Positions 46,090 to 59,900 of a DNA stretch of 64,000 nucleotides are shown here, one piece after another (within the stretch, counting starts at the first letter, position 1; each line of letters opens with the position of its first letter). Both the position numbers and the translations under genes were made by a program. Source of the DNA: Ligula intestinalis. Lineage: Eukaryota; Platyhelminthes; Cestoda; Diphyllobothriidea; Diphyllobothriidae. The notes beneath the pieces were generated by a model, which had not been told where the DNA came from, did not search any database, and saw nothing but the letters and a program-made list of their open reading frames with translations. Where the stretch lies: NCBI GenBank assembly GCA_036362985.1, contig JAYGXS010000003.1, forward strand, positions 69,079,522 to 69,143,521. The letters run 5' to 3'.

Positions 46090-48830
46090 TAGGAATGGGA
46101 GTAGAGAGTGCTGATGTGCCAATAATTAACTGTTTGACCATAAAATATGTTAAGTAGTTGGGCGGGGGACATGTATGCATAGAGGGTCCCTACAAATAAA
46201 TTTTGTCGCGTGCAGAGATGCCGATGTACGGCTAGACATATGACGGAAGCCTCAGCACATTTTATGGGAAAACTTCGCATCTATTAGTTCAAAGTTTAGA
46301 GGGTGAGCAACCTCACTAAGGATGTGGTCAGCAAATTGCTTGTCCGTTTCAAAGTGGCGCTGAACTACAATATAAGCTAAAAAACATTGGAAACACTGGC
46401 AGCTGAAGAGCGCATTCAAAGGATTCGTCTCCATGTCCTTTTTTACATAAAGCTAGAAAAATAACTGGAGTGAAGTAAAGAATGAGGGGGAGAATGCAGG
46501 CATGTATAAATCGCCAGATTAGAGCTTGCGGTGTGCGATATGAACGCAAGCGGTGGATAAAATATAAAAAATTACGGATCTTAATAAAAAGGCATTCTAT
46601 ATGAAAAGCAAGTGTAAGATTGGATGCCAGAGTAACACCACGTAACACCAAGGTATTGGAAAAAGGATACCTTATTGGGCAAAATTTCAATAGTTGTAGG
46701 ACTGGGAAAGGGTCGCAGTCGAAAAATACACTGGACTGACTTCTGCTCGTCAATTGGAAGGCCATTTGCTGACGACCATGTTGAGACGTGGTCCAGACCA
46801 GTACTCGGATATCTATCTGACTTTTGACAGGATGGCCAACAACCATTGTATCAGCATATTTAACAAACAAGCATTCGCTTGGCGATCGTAGGTCATCAAT
46901 TTGGAGCGAGAAGAGATGAGGGGATAATCTAGACCCTTGCAGAACTCCACAGTCGTTGGGAAGGAGCGTGGATCTTCGTTTGCCGCACTGAACAAATTGA
47001 GTGTGGGAAGTGAAGTAGTCCCCAAGCCAAGAGATAGCCGAGCCGGGTGAGCCGCATGCAGAAGTTTTATTTAGAAAAATAGGGCTAAAGAGTATTCAAA
47101 AAAAGAACATCCATATGCATGACAACCCTTATCTCAATCTTTTAAAGCAGAATGGACTACCAGAGCAACAGCGTCTAGTGTACGACATCTGACCTCATAT
47201 GCAAATTGCAAGGGATTATAAACATCAGAGGAAAATGGCGTAATGATGGCTTAGCAACCCATTCTGAAAGCGTCAGTAGTGCGAAAGAGCAGGCAATTGG
47301 ACGAAAGGATTTTTGACCAGAAGAAGATGTTTTTTTCGAGATGGGAGTGATTCTCGCTGATCTTCAATCACCGGGACTCCTAAACTCCACGAAGGACAAG
47401 TTAATGAAGTGTTTCAATGCAGGGGCTAACTGAAAAGAGGAGGTTTTGAGAAGAAACGGTGACATCCCATCTGGCTTGGCAGCTGTTAAAGCTCAATTTT
47501 TTTAAATGTTTTATCACTGTTTCCATAGACACGGGAACAAGGATACTTGGTAATAAAGAAATATTGTTTGTTGGAAGATGGAAGTCGGTGGAAGTGTGGA
47601 TAAAGTTTGCATTTAAACGGTCTAAGGCTAAGTCAGCATGTACATGTGCTGGTGTATTGCGTTGACCAGTGAAATGCTTAAGACTCTTCCAAATTTCATC
47701 TGAAGAGAGAGGAGAGGAAGATGTACAAGAAGTAAAAAGCTATCTAACTAAAAGTTCGTCCAGCCTGGAAATCTCACGCTTTATTTGTACCTTCACATCC
47801 TTAAGTTTTTCGCGTAGACCTAGTTTTTAGAAAAATTCATTTTGGCGTCTCAAAAATTTTAGATATGTAGAAGAAATTCTAATCATAACAGTATCAAGAG
47901 GACAACAGATAGTAAAAATTTCATTGAAAAAAGTTGTTAGTTAACTGAAGCATCACTCGGCATTCGAATGTTCAAGAGTGGCATGAAGGTTGTGAGATAT
48001 GACGGTCTTGAAGAAAAGACTATTATGTGGGGACGTATCGCGAGCGTTAAGTTTCCTCACGGGTTTTGCTCACAGCCCTTTCTTAGAGCTGCAATAGATG
48101 ATTGTCAGGCCCAATAACACAGAAAGATCTGAGCCTGACTATGGAACTCTATTTTTACAACAAAAAGCTCGGGATAATTGGTCAATATGTAATTAAGAGT
48201 GGCGTCATCACGAGTGTTGAAAGAAACTAAGTCATCAAAACATAACAATGTTAGAGGGCGTATGACAAGTTTTAGGGAAGGAAAATAAAAAGACCGGACT
48301 AGAGCATCTTGGCCTGTAGAGGGGAATGTAAATACTGACATATAATGTCTTAAGAATAATGTCAATACCCAGCCTTACAGACTACAGCAATGGCGTCTAT
48401 TAAGTCATCCGAATAAAAAATTAGGACTCTCAATTTGAACACCATTGCTGGTTTATAAAGACAACCACTCCACCACCAGCTCTGCTGCTGGATAAGGATT
48501 TCCTATCCGAAGGGAAACAGCAAAAAATCCAGCGGTATAATGAGTTGCGACTAAATATTACTTTTAAACCAGCCTCTTAAAAACAAATAACTGCAGACCT
48601 ACTATGCTCCTTTTTTTAACAAAAGTGCTGAGAATTCGGCACTTTCATTGAAAATTGAGCAGCAATTTGTCAACATGAGTCCTGGAATGGACATTAATCT
48701 CAGTGGTTTACGCTTCATTGCCTGTTGTCATCCGGATCGATGTTTTTGTTGTCGTATGTTTGTTCTTCGCAGAGGTGTTGACGGTGGTGAATTGCAAGTC
48801 CGGCAGATCGGAAGAAACTGACAGAAATTG
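46090..48830 (-). mobile_element. Second non-LTR retrotransposon, antisense, heavily decayed
   Basis: Minus-strand scraps occur in ORF2 order. Near 48365-48105 is RDDATLNYILTNYPELFVVK (end of the APE domain). Near 47030-46870 is SAISWLGDYF and then, in another frame, NDCGVLQGSRLSPHLFSL (RT motif). At 46870-46349 is LFVKYADTMVVGHPV (RT Y-A-D-D, here YADT), then RNFLYFIHRLRS. The element is absent from the corresponding place after gene A (about 7250). Many stops and frameshifts; inactive. Boundaries are approximate. Confidence 0.75.
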
Positions 48831-51800
48831 GCATCATGCACTGCCTTCGATAAAAAACTAGGTTATTGTTTATTCGAAAAGGTGTTACAGTACTCTAGAG
48901 ATGACCTCGTGATCATAAATGCAGATAAACAAACCAGAGAAATAGACAGGGTGGTATGCAATAATACATTTCCAAGTGAATGGAGAGCAAAAAACCGGTG
49001 GCTTAAATTCGAAAGCCCGCGCTGACATTGGCGTTATGGAAATATTTACTCTTTTTTATGCTAATTGGCCGTAAGTGCATAGTGTCCACTGGTAATCCGT
49101 TGGCCATGCAAGCGCAATCGGCGTCATTACGAATTTAAAGTAAGTTCAATTCATCATTTACTAAAAGTGTCATCTGTTCAGGTCTGTTGTATTTCTTGAA
49201 TAGTGCGAGATTATTTTCGTTTAAATTCTCAATTTTCTGGGTGTGGAAGGGTTCGATGATTTGGATTGCCTGAGAAAACAGTGCACACCTTTTGAGTATC
49301 GAGTAGCACTTCTTCAGTGGCTAAGAAAGTTTTATTTCCAATTCGGATCAATCGAAGACCATTAAAAATGGCTGTTTTCATTAACCAGAAAAAGGCTTTA
49401 GTGCATTAAACTAAGCCTGCAATTAAAAAAGGCTTATTGTATATTGTTTTCATGGTCAAAATCATTGCTGTGGTTTATTATATTACGTTGAGAAGACGGA
49501 CACATGCTAGGGAAAAAAAACGATTTAATTAGCGTTCAAGCTTGCCGCTGTACGGGAACAGAGTTCAATGATAAAGGCTGGCTAGTACGCATTGACGTCC
49601 ACGAAAAACCATTTTAATAGCGTTTGACAACAAAATTGTATGAGCAGAGTTGCAGAAGCTTCAGCAATTCCGTATGCAAGTAACACCCGACACTCTGTTA
49701 CTAAAGCTTATCTGGAGGTCAAACCCGTCAAATCTTACAGCTTCTGCCATGCTCTATGTTTTTGGCATACTTGGACATTAAAAAAGCGTGAATTAACAGT
49801 AAACATAAAAATGCATAAATGTTCTTTAATAAAAGTGGTAAATCGTTAGTTAATTCTGGTTCGAATTAGATCCATAAATGGCAAAAAAGCACAAATTTTC
49901 CACAATTCCATTGAGCACAAAAGCCAGCGTGTCTCGTTAGGATAGGACCAGTGCAAGGTTGCTGTTTAGGCCCATAGGCTTCATACCAGAAGAGCATTAG
50001 AGATAGTAGCGATGATTCATCGGGATAAATTTTCGATCTAGTAAGGATGAATAATAAGACGTTGCGCGAAAAAGTACATTTTTTATATCTTTTGGTTTCA
50101 AGACCTTTTTCATTTGCAAATGTGTGCTAAAATCTGAATCAAAACATACGAGGCAGTACGATATGGAACTCCAAAATAAAAATAACTTTTATTCTCATCA
50201 AATTAATTACTGCATCTGCATTACAAAAAAGACTGTTTCCTTATGAACATTGTTTCTTTTTCTTTAGGCTGTCCCAATCAAGAGTTCCTTTTAGTGAAGT
50301 GAAGACGAAATAATTCCAATTCCTTTTGGACACGATCAAAGTCAGATTGTTTCTTGAAAGCAAACACATGGCTCGATGTCTGATCCTCGTACCTATTTCT
50401 TGTCTAGATGCCACGAAATGAGTTCTTATGTAGTTCGAGCCGGATCTTATAAATTCAAGCAGCAGATGATTCCTATTTTCCAACTTCTAGTGGCTCCAAC
50501 TCCAGCTACTGAACATTTTGCGTGCTCCAGAATCAGTAAATTCTCTAGGTTTTGGTTATATCCATTAAACTTCTTCGAATATATAATTGTTGATTTTTCT
50601 TGTTTCGTAAGTTCTATTTACAAAGATTGCCGAAAATGTTTGCTTGAAGATACTGAAATACTTGAAAATTTGACGGAATATAAAATGCACTTTTAAATTT
50701 AAATGTGTTTTGTAAAATACAGTCATCAATATATGCTTACTTGTATTCGTTTTTTAACACACTAAACCATACCCGATTATGAGAGGTTAAGCAGGCCTTT
50801 ATATTTGTTTTAAAAACTTCCACAAATGCCAAATAATTTTGAGCCCTATTAGTTGTTGTACTTGCATTTAATTTTTCAAATTGCACACATTATAAATTCG
50901 GTCTGAGTATCAACCCGTATTTCTCTACACCATATTTTGGAGATCACTTGGCTCTGATAGCTTTTTGCAATGAAACGAATGGACTAGAATATATCTCATA
51001 ATGACAAACACATTTAAGACCTAACGATAATTTTTCTTAAAGGTTGCAATTTGAAGAAGATTTGACTTGCTACCAAACGATTAAAACAAAAAAATGGTTG
51101 CACATGTTTCCAACATTATACGTTTTAATTTATAATAGCATAACATTTTTAATGCATATTAATTAAGAAGTTATCTTTACGAGGTATGCTTTTCGCTGGA
51201 TGACAGGAATAAGCACTTATGTATGCCAACATCGCCATGAGACTATAATAACTGAAGTTTAGGTCTCAGGATAATAAAATGTACAACCGTACCTAATTAA
51301 TTTGTCCCAAACAAAAACGCATCTCAGAAATCTGGCTGACCTTTGATAAGATCGGATATCTACTTTATATTTTGAGGTTTAAACTACGTCTTCATTTGCC
51401 CTTTAGTTTTGCAACAAACCCACTTTTGATTTTCTATGAGGCCTAGTCACCGTTGTTATGAAACATACACTTGATGGGTTTGAAGCAAATTCAAGGAAAT
51501 CGTTTCAAAGATTTCGTTGGTAGGGCCTGCTCAATGCATTTCAATAGGCATAGTCTTTACTTGCTCAGAGGTTTTCGAGTTGATGCAATACAGTACACCT
51601 ACTCATTTTAAACCTGACGGGTTTGGCAAGGCTGCTGAAAAATCCTCATTTACCTTTCCATTAACAGTTACAGAAGAGATCCATACACTTATCTTAGAAA
51701 AGGGAGTTAGATGGGTTGCTTAAATTTAGCTGTCAGTCAACATCGTCGACTATCACTTTCATTTACGAAGGCATCCGCTACTTAAGCCATTGTTCAATAC

Positions 51801-51840
51801 CATTGTTATATTACAACTTTCATTACCATTCCCACCCACT
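48831..51840. other. Intergenic sequence 3' of gene B
   Basis: Aligned with the region 3' of gene A (49030 with 7265; 50395 with 9805), so it is part of the duplicated unit. No gene is recognised. Confidence 0.5.
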
Positions 51841-51844
51841 TCAT

Positions 51845-52045
51845 GCAGCACGCCAGCGTGCAGTTACATGTTCTTTTCCCAGTCACTTTCCTCTTTCCTT
51901 TAGAACACAGCTGCTTTAGAAGAAGTACCATACTCCTATCATTCACAGTACACTATGTTACCTTCAATTTATTAGCCACATTAAATCGTATTTACGCTCA
52001 CGCGCACTTCCTGCACCACGCCAGCGCGCATTTATCGGTTTTGCC
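51845..52045. repeat. Diverged direct repeat around GCACGCCAGCG
   Basis: GCAGCACGCCAGCGTGCAGT (51846) recurs as GCACCACGCCAGCGCGCATT (about 52013), with TTCATTTGCC- or TTTCCTC-rich sequence after each. Period about 167 bp. No function is evident. Confidence 0.45.
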
Positions 52046-52201
52046 TTCATTTGCCTTTCACATTGTACATTATACCCCAGGCACACAGAAAAAAACCTTT
52101 TCAGCTTCATTCGTTCTGCCATCGAACCCGCCCCCCACCCATGAATTACCTCAACAGACCTGCGAAATCAACTGCGTTTTTGATTCACACAGTGGCAATT
52201 A

Positions 52202-53017
52202 CAGTATGGCGAGTGCTGCAAGAAACATTACGCAGTTTGAAAAAGACCGGTAGTCACTCGCTAAGCAACATTGGGTATGGTTACAATACTGTTTATAATG
52301 CAGTCCAACTTCCATTATTTTTAGTTACGATAGGATGCCGACTCTGTGATGTGCATCTTTCTGAGCGCTGCAAAAAAGTTGATTCTCTAAAAAATGACTA
52401 CTTTAATAGTATGCCTTCTTGTCAGTGATTTTGACAGCCTTTATAAATTAAAATACATTTTATGGAAAGCATGCATGAAAAAATCTTTTCTTGTACTTAT
52501 TTGATGTAAAATTACGCCTTCTTAAATTTTTTTCTTAAAGCAAGGGCTCCCTATGGTTTTAAAAAAGTTTCTAAATTGCCGAATGATTTTGAGACTAAAA
52601 GACTGCTAGAACTGAATTGATGTTCTGCAGACTGAATAACGTGTTCATCCTGTTTAAGGAACAATACGTTCTTGCCTACGGTTTGAGGAAGTGGTTGCAT
52701 AGCTCTGATAGAATTTCGAAATAGGCATGAATCATGTTTTATATATCAGGGGCAGTATTTACAAACTGTAGCATACGATTTATTATGAATGAACACCGCA
52801 CAGTCGTAAACAGTTCAAAATAGAAATTTAATAACCAAATAAAACCCTCCTTTTAAGAAAATATGTAAAGAAGGTGTAATTGGATATCAAATAAGTACAA
52901 GATAGGATTTTTTCTTGCATGCTTTTTCATTTATTGCAACCTTACTCAGTGTTGGGTTGCGAGTGGGTACCGATGTTTTTTAATTGCGAAATGTTTCTTG
53001 CAGCACTCACCGTAGTG
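52202..53017. mobile_element. Tc1/mariner-type MITE-like element, copy 4
   Basis: Flanked by TA at 52200-52201 and 53018-53019. The left end CAGTATGGCGAGTGCTGCAA matches the inverted right end CACTACGGTGAGTGCTGCAA, continuing AGAAACATT on both sides. The interior shares CTTGTACTTATTTGATGT with copy 2's CTTGTACTTGTTTGATAT. Termini are like copy 1's, so two end-subfamilies share one core. Confidence 0.8.
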
Positions 53018-53019
53018 TA

Positions 53020-54410
53020 TATGACACAACTATGGAAGCGTGCGTAAAAAATAAAACGCGATACCACGCAGTTACAGGCTTTTGCCTCCTCTACACAGGC
53101 TCGACTTCCTTCAAAACATCTGATGCAGCCTTCCTGCCATAAAAGTGCTCTTTAAATAGACGCTTTCTCCTCATACGATTAAAGTTACTTCAACCTATCT
53201 TCAATAACGACATTCACTTTACACGCACTCCTCACGTGAAAACTGCCCATTATACTTGCCGTTCCCTTTGCCGCAATATACTTTAACAACGTCCACATCT
53301 CTTCCATTTGTCTTTCCCAACCATAAAACCCCTAATCACACGCTTCTCATAAGACAGAAACCTGGGCCTTCTTGCACAAAAAGAACACAACCAATGAAAT
53401 TCTGCCAAAATCTTAACTCACAGCAATCGAAAATATAGGCACCATTACGTGCTTCCATTGGATAAAAAACCAGAGAATATCTGCATGAATGTCTAATGCG
53501 TTAACTGAGAATCAGTGTGGGGACAAAAGGAAGCAAGCAAGACTGAAATGGCCATTTCTGGCTTATCAGCAATCAAATATCCAACCAAGCCCAGTCACAA
53601 TGAGTGTGAATTTACCACTGTCAAGCATTTTAATATGTCTGGTCACTTTCCTTAAGACCGAAACAGTTTGACTAATGCCATAAAACAATTATGTCTTCTA
53701 GACATTAACTCACTAATGAAGGTGACGAGTCGTAAGCTAGGATTTTGGTTGTCTATGTAGCGGCCATGTAGCGACACATATTGCACAGTCATTGTTACGT
53801 TTATCTTCTGTTAAATTGAAAAAAAAATATTTTAAGGCATAGCCTTATCGAAAACCTATCTCATAGCAATCGCCAGAAATGCAGAGCCGTATTATATTAA
53901 GGTAAAACACGAAGTGGTTATAAGATCGTCAGCAATGAACAAAGCTATTCACCAGTGATGCTTTACAAGCAATAGCTGTTATTTACGACCCTGCTTAACC
54001 TTATCAATCAGATTATTCTGCTACAAGGATAGGTAGATGGACTACTTTAAGCTTTCTTAATCGATGTTCACATACTCGCGGCTTCCTGATGACCGAAGAA
54101 TGAATGTAAATTATGCACCCATATTGCTATGAGCTTAGTATACATTCTATCGAATAAATTGACGAGCTCGTATGCAATATACTTTGGCTATCCTGAAAGG
54201 TACTTTTTTTGCCGACGCAGTTTTTCTCAAAAATGGCAGCATCAGGCAAGGATAAGTCAAGGTCTTTGTTAGCTTTCGCGCAGTCAAAAAGCTTGCTTTG
54301 TCAGGTTTCATTGGTGCCCAACCGATGCGCTTATGCCCTTGAAAGGTGCTCTCTGTACCGCGGCTTAGGGGCTTGCCAACTGACAATAGCACTCAGACCT
54401 CACCGTTAGC
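53020..54410. other. Intergenic sequence between genes B and C
   Basis: About 53990-54110 aligns with 12660-12780 upstream of gene B. C/T-rich stretches occur at 53090-53420. No gene is supported. Confidence 0.45.
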
Positions 54411-54411
54411 A

Positions 54412-54800
54412 CAGTATGTGTTTGTGTGGAGTGGTAAGTGATGGTGAGGCTGTAATGGCTTCTATTTAACTTGCCCTCTGGCGCACTCCAGAAATGCGAG
54501 TTATAAGCCACTCACTACGGTCGCTTGCGTAGTACGCGCAGAAGGGAACATCAGATTTGTAAGTATTTACCCCCACGTTTCTACACCAGTCCACTGAACG
54601 ACTCGGATAGTGGCTGGAGCCATGTAATAGGAAGAGAGTGTGGGGTCGACGGCTGAGCGCATTTCCCCCCCCCATATAGAAACGCTCTAATAGCTGGGAC
54701 CAGGCAGTCAGCCCAGTGTGTGCGTGTAAAGAGTGAACGGCCGATGGACTGGGAGTCAGGCTGCAACGGCTCCCTCTTCATATGGCCTTCGTGGTATTCC
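54412..54800. repeat. GC-rich repeat, two related tracts about 300 bp apart
   Basis: A tract starting CAGTATGTGTTTGTGTGGAG (54411) resembles one starting CAGTGTGTGCGTGTAAAGAG (54713). Both lead into GAGGCTGTAATGGCTTC- or CAGGCTGCAACGGCTCC-like sequence. Short overlapping open frames here are probably GC by-products. Confidence 0.45.
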
Positions 54801-55189
54801 TATTTAGTGGGATCCGAGGCAGGGGCTGCTCCAGTTGCGCCAAAACCCTGCAATCACTCCCGTCTGCTGTATTTCTTTACCTAGTAATGACACCAGGTCC
54901 AATTGTGGGAGGGAGGAAAGAGTGCGCTAGACGTAGCGCAAGTCAGTCCTTATTAATATTCCAATTCGCACGTGAGCCACTATATTGCTTCGCATTGCTA
55001 TGGGGTACTCAGTAGAGCTAGACGGATATAACAGTTGAACTGTCATCGAATCTCAAGTTAAGTAAAAGTTTTGTCGAGAAAAGCTAGAACGATCCTACTG
55101 TGGGTCCCAGACCAGCACACGAAACACCCGTCTTTCTGTTATATAGGACATGGTCTACTAGAGTGTACTGAGTCTGGACAATGAAGAGG

Positions 55190-55480
55190 AAAGAAAATAA
55201 AAACACAAAAAGTCTTATAAAAGTAGAAAAACATTACTCATTATTTAAATAATCTATTACCTTTGAATAAAATATCGCGCTATAATAAAAATATGCAATT
55301 ATTCAACTAAATCAAAAATAAATAACTCAGTAAAACTGAAGTTAAATCACTAAAAACTTCAACTAAAATAAGCTTAACTTACCTTACTAATGGTAATCTA
55401 AAACTAAATCAAAAAGTAAACCTAGTAATAAATTTAAATAATGTCTGCGTCCACACGGCATATAAGCTCGATTAAAAGTG
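55190..55480. repeat. A-rich, (AACTAAA)-like low-complexity tract
   Basis: Degenerate AACTAAA/AAATAA steps, including GCTTAACTTACCTTACTAAT (about 55372). A similar tract, including AAGCTTAACTTATTAAAAT, lies at about 59200-59880. Strand-asymmetric simple sequence. Confidence 0.5.
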
Positions 55481-56801
55481 CCCGATAATTTTATGCATGT
55501 TGTTTCACCATGCATCTTGTTGTACTTCATACTATTTATGCTGTTTCTGAACTCCGAAAATATAATGTCCCACACAGCTTAAACACTGATTTTTGTTTGC
55601 TCTGAAGGTTGTCTGGATAACCGCAGACACCTTTATTTTCTGCTTAACTTCCAGTCACATATTTGATCCACAATATACCTTAGTTGAAAGCATCTTTCTG
55701 TGCAAATCATGCTCTTGCAGTAGACGGGCCAACCCACGCTTCTCTATGGCTACAGTTGCTTGAGTTCAATATGAAGGAGCGTGTAGCCCGCAAATCGGCT
55801 GTGTTAAACTAAGGTTTAAAGGCGATAAACTGGTGTACTCAATCCCTTTTTGCTTAAACCTAAAATAAAGGTTTAACAACGTGCCGGTACGGTTACGTTT
55901 ATGTGTCGGGCAGCAGCTCAGTGATTCCGCACAGGAATATTTTAAATATCAATATAAATCTACTGGGGCTGTCTATATACCGATACGTGTGTGAACGCGC
56001 AGAGCTCTTATGTAGTTTGCAGACGTCTAGACCCGATGGATTGAGCTAATCATAATGGGAATTTATGCAGTGTCTTTTTCGAACCCCCAAAAGAAAAACA
56101 AGGGCTTATTTTTGTTCTGCAGTCAAGATACTTGAGTAAATACCACTCTTTAAATGCGGACAGGGTACAGGATGTTTTGATAAAAATTTTTAGAAAATGC
56201 TCAGAACATGTTCAACTGAGGCTGCTGACCCATGGCGTTTGATGTAAGGGTTTCAGTAATATTTGTTTATAAACACCTATTGAGAAACAACTGTCACCTA
56301 ATCTATTCTGCCAATCACAGTTTTCTAAATACAAACTATCGGCTGCAATAAATTATTTATTCGGATCTTTATTTGTTTTTGCATTTGCAAGATTCCCGTA
56401 CTTTAAATTAATGTTGGACCTCAACTAAAAAAAGGAATTAGATGTGGTTAGTTTGGACTTTCCTCGGTTCTTATTTCGTCGGTGGATATATTTTCGACGT
56501 AAGAAGCTCCTTTTATAAAGGAACTTCGTTTTTGGGCGTAGCCAAAACGGACCATGTCTCACAAAATGTTAAAAGCCTTAATGGCGGTTGAGGCAAGGTA
56601 ATTGGGGTGTTAAACATAAGTGAGAGCGACTGTGACTTTAATTTAAAATTTAAGCTTGTTTAATGTCCACTGTACGTGTTTTGAATAAGAAGACTGGATA
56701 GAAGGGCGACCTGCGTGTTATTTGTTTGGTGGATTTTGCAGAAAAAGTCTTTAAAAGTCGTGTTTTTAGATGAAGCACCACTATTGGCCAAGCTTGACGA
56801 C
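55481..56801. other. 5' flank of gene C
   Basis: 56480-56801 aligns with gene B's flank (19030-19307), for example GGGCGTAGCCAAA (about 56535) with GGGCGTAACCAAA (about 19073). This shared stretch is the best candidate for a promoter and 5' UTR, but no element can be assigned by eye. Confidence 0.45.
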
Positions 56802-56903
56802 ATGGAACGTTCCGTAGCCGCAGCTGTCTTTCTGAGCTATTTTCTAATTGTGTTGGTGACCGGCATCGTTATGCGTATAATAAGAGGATGCTTTCCGAAA
56901 GAG
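56802..56903 (+). CDS. Gene C exon 1: first transmembrane helix
   Basis: MERSVAAAVFLSYFLIVLVT then GIVMRIIRGCFPKE, with donor GTGAGA, phase 0. The ATG is chosen because it and the flanking GACGAC/GATGAC are conserved in gene B. The frame is also open upstream to 56715, but that part is not conserved in B. Confidence 0.65.
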
Positions 56904-59900
56904 GTGAGAATTTTTTATTTGAAGTTAAAGTTATCGAAAAAATATATTATGAGGTAGGTTGTTTGGTTAATTTTTATAGTGTCTACTAATTGTTTGGCGT
57001 CTAGCACGTTTTAATCTTTCATATTGTAAGCATACCGATAAAAATTCGAGAGTTTGTTTGAAGTGATAAACGTGAAGATTGGTTGTCCTCGAACCTATGA
57101 ACAAAGGACGCTGAGAAAACATTTAGATGAGGCTCAACATGGTTTGGTGGGTCTGGGACTAAGTTGTGAAGTTTTACACAATCCATTTAAGGCTTTGGAC
57201 ATTAAAATAAAAACCAACAGCTTTTAATGCAGAAATTTCAAGAGAATGTCACGTTTTGTAAAAAGGGCTGTTCAATGTACCACCAACACCACTACTACTG
57301 CAGCTTTGTATTCACAGTGCAAGAAAAATACCATTTTTTTAATACTAGAGAAAATCTATTTCACTGAAAAAGTTTGTTCCTTCATTTAAAGGAACTTTTT
57401 AAAAGCTTAAAGACAAGATACTAAGCCAGAATAGGAAATGGTTTAAGCAGCAACGGTGACAAAATAAATAGGTGTTTTACACAGGTTTGTGTACTTGCAA
57501 TGCATAAGTAACCATGTGCGAATGAAGATTATCTGAGAGAATGTAATTTTATATATATAGAATTCAAGATGGTTTCATTTCACTCCCACATAACTATGTA
57601 TTGTATGTATCTCCATTGCAGAAGAAATATTCTGCTGGAGTTGACGGTTTGGCAAACTTTGGAACATTAGTTGTCGCTCTTATTGCTGAATATATATGGG
57701 CGACAATGTTTCTCTATAGTACCTCCTTCGGAGTGAGTGTAAGTACGCCTTTAATACGCAAACAACTAGTATTCTCCAAACGTACTTTAAAAAGTGTCTT
57801 CTATGTTCGTTTTCCTCATGCTTCCCTACATAATATCTTCAAAATATGTAGTCAAAATCACACAATAGTTCTTTATGTTCTTTACCGACTGCAGTTTGGC
57901 ATCTCCGGTCCAGTCTGGTTCGCCACCACGGATATATATTCTGAAGTCCCCTTTGCCATCCTCTTCACGCAATTAAGACGACGGGCGCCAGGAGCAAAAA
58001 CATTCCTCCAAGTGTCACATGCCCGATTTGGAAAGACAGCTCACATGGTCCTCTGTGGTTTCGCCCTTCTTAACAACATTTCCATCCTTGCCTTGGTGAT
58101 CTCAAGTAAGTTGAAGTGGAGGTTTATGCGCACCCTTCCGCTTGCAAACATGCCTTTTTCTGCAGCTGTACGTATTTTTACTTTCCGTCAACGTGCTCGG
58201 AAGGATTATCCTTTGCAGACAGGAAATTATGCTTTTTAAATGGTAAGGAAGTGATAGTTAACATTTTTAAAAAGAAACATAAAGGAGGAACGCAGCTAAA
58301 GGTCTACTCTTATATAAGAAGACGAAGCCTTTTTCAGGCCGCAGTATGCAAAAATAATTCTAATTTTTCATGTTTTGGTTTAAACTTCAGATTAATTGCC
58401 ATAACCACGACCACCACTCTCATAATCCTTTTAATTATAGACTTTTTGAAGACATATATTATTTTTGCCGTGACAACGAGTTGTAGCAAATCACAACAAA
58501 AGAAATCGTGTCATAGTTCTAGGACTTTGCGCAAACATCCAGGGCAATTATGGTTTGCGATAAAGTAAAGCTTAAGTTTTTGGCTATGATTATGTGAAGA
58601 GTAAATTGAAAGGAAAGATTTTGCCTATCTGTAGAGCAAGGTCGAAGTATAGGATTGGGATTCATTAGAGCAATATTTAAATTTCTAGGTTTCTGCGTGT
58701 GGCTACCTGAATAACTGTTAAATGTTCCTTTCACCTAGATCTCTCCTAGTTTTCCAAATTTATTTGAATCCGATTCTCATATTTTGTCTGTTCNNNNNNN
58801 NNNNNNNNNNNNNNNNNNNNNNNNNNNNNNNNNNNNNNNNNNNNNNNNNNNNNNNNNNNNNNNNNNNNNNNNNNNNNNNNNNNNNNNNNNNNNATCCTGC
58901 CTTCGTTTCTCCCAATTAAAGTCGTCTCAGCACACACTGCAACAGTTCTCGTTTCCGTCCTCATTTTTATCGCAAGAGCTTCGTTCCCTTTGTTGATAAG
59001 ATATGACTTTACCTGCTTTTGATTCCGTACTCTTTTTGACCATAATTGTTGCGTGGTATTGCTGAATAACCTCTTCCATTAATATTTTCTATGGGTAAAT
59101 ATCTAGCTTACTTCCCTGCTTGGCACGCGAAAACCACATCCTTCTATAAAACGACACCAGGCGTAGTCAAAGCAATACAGTGTGGGCAAAAGAGGGAAGA
59201 GGGAATATAAATTTAAAAAATAAATTTTATAAATGTTGACAAAAGCAGGAATAAGTATTTACATAATGTAATAATTGTCAAGAAAGTACCATGCCATAAT
59301 GAAAACGTGCAACTGTGTAAATATTGGCAACAAAGTAAACTGAAATAAATGAAGCCAAAAACGAAACGAAAAACCTTGAGTCAGGAATGGAAAATACTTC
59401 CACATTTTAAGTGGCCCAACTTTCCAACAATTTTCCTTTTTTTGACACCTCCGACAAAGACAATGCCAAAGGCGACCATTCTATACAACCTAAAAGATGA
59501 ACTTAAGCAAGCTTAAATCAAGTTATTAAAAAGAAAGCTTTACCTAAAATGAAAATAATGAAACATAATAATCAACTTCAAAATTAACTAGCGAACAGAA
59601 CTAAGATATAAATAAGTCAAATATACCAAATGAACTAAACTAAAATAAACTAATTTAGCAAATAATTTATATCGTTATGCAACCGCGTGCAGGTAATAAA
59701 TTAAAACTTATAAGAAAAAAGTGAAGAAAAGCCTAACCAAACTAATTGAAGGTAACCTGCATTAAGCTTAACTTATTAAAATTAAAAAAACTGAAACTAT
59801 AATAAAACCAACAAACCTCCGTAGTTAACTGACAACAAAACAAAAAATGAACATAAAAATCAAGTACACTCTAAATAATTTGGGAACGTACCTAAGTAAA

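Noticed and set aside
57601..58239. Treating this as a single 212-codon exon.
   Set aside because: GTAAGT at 57739 and CTGCAG before 57895 are conserved in position in gene B, and removing the intron restores DUR3 spacing.
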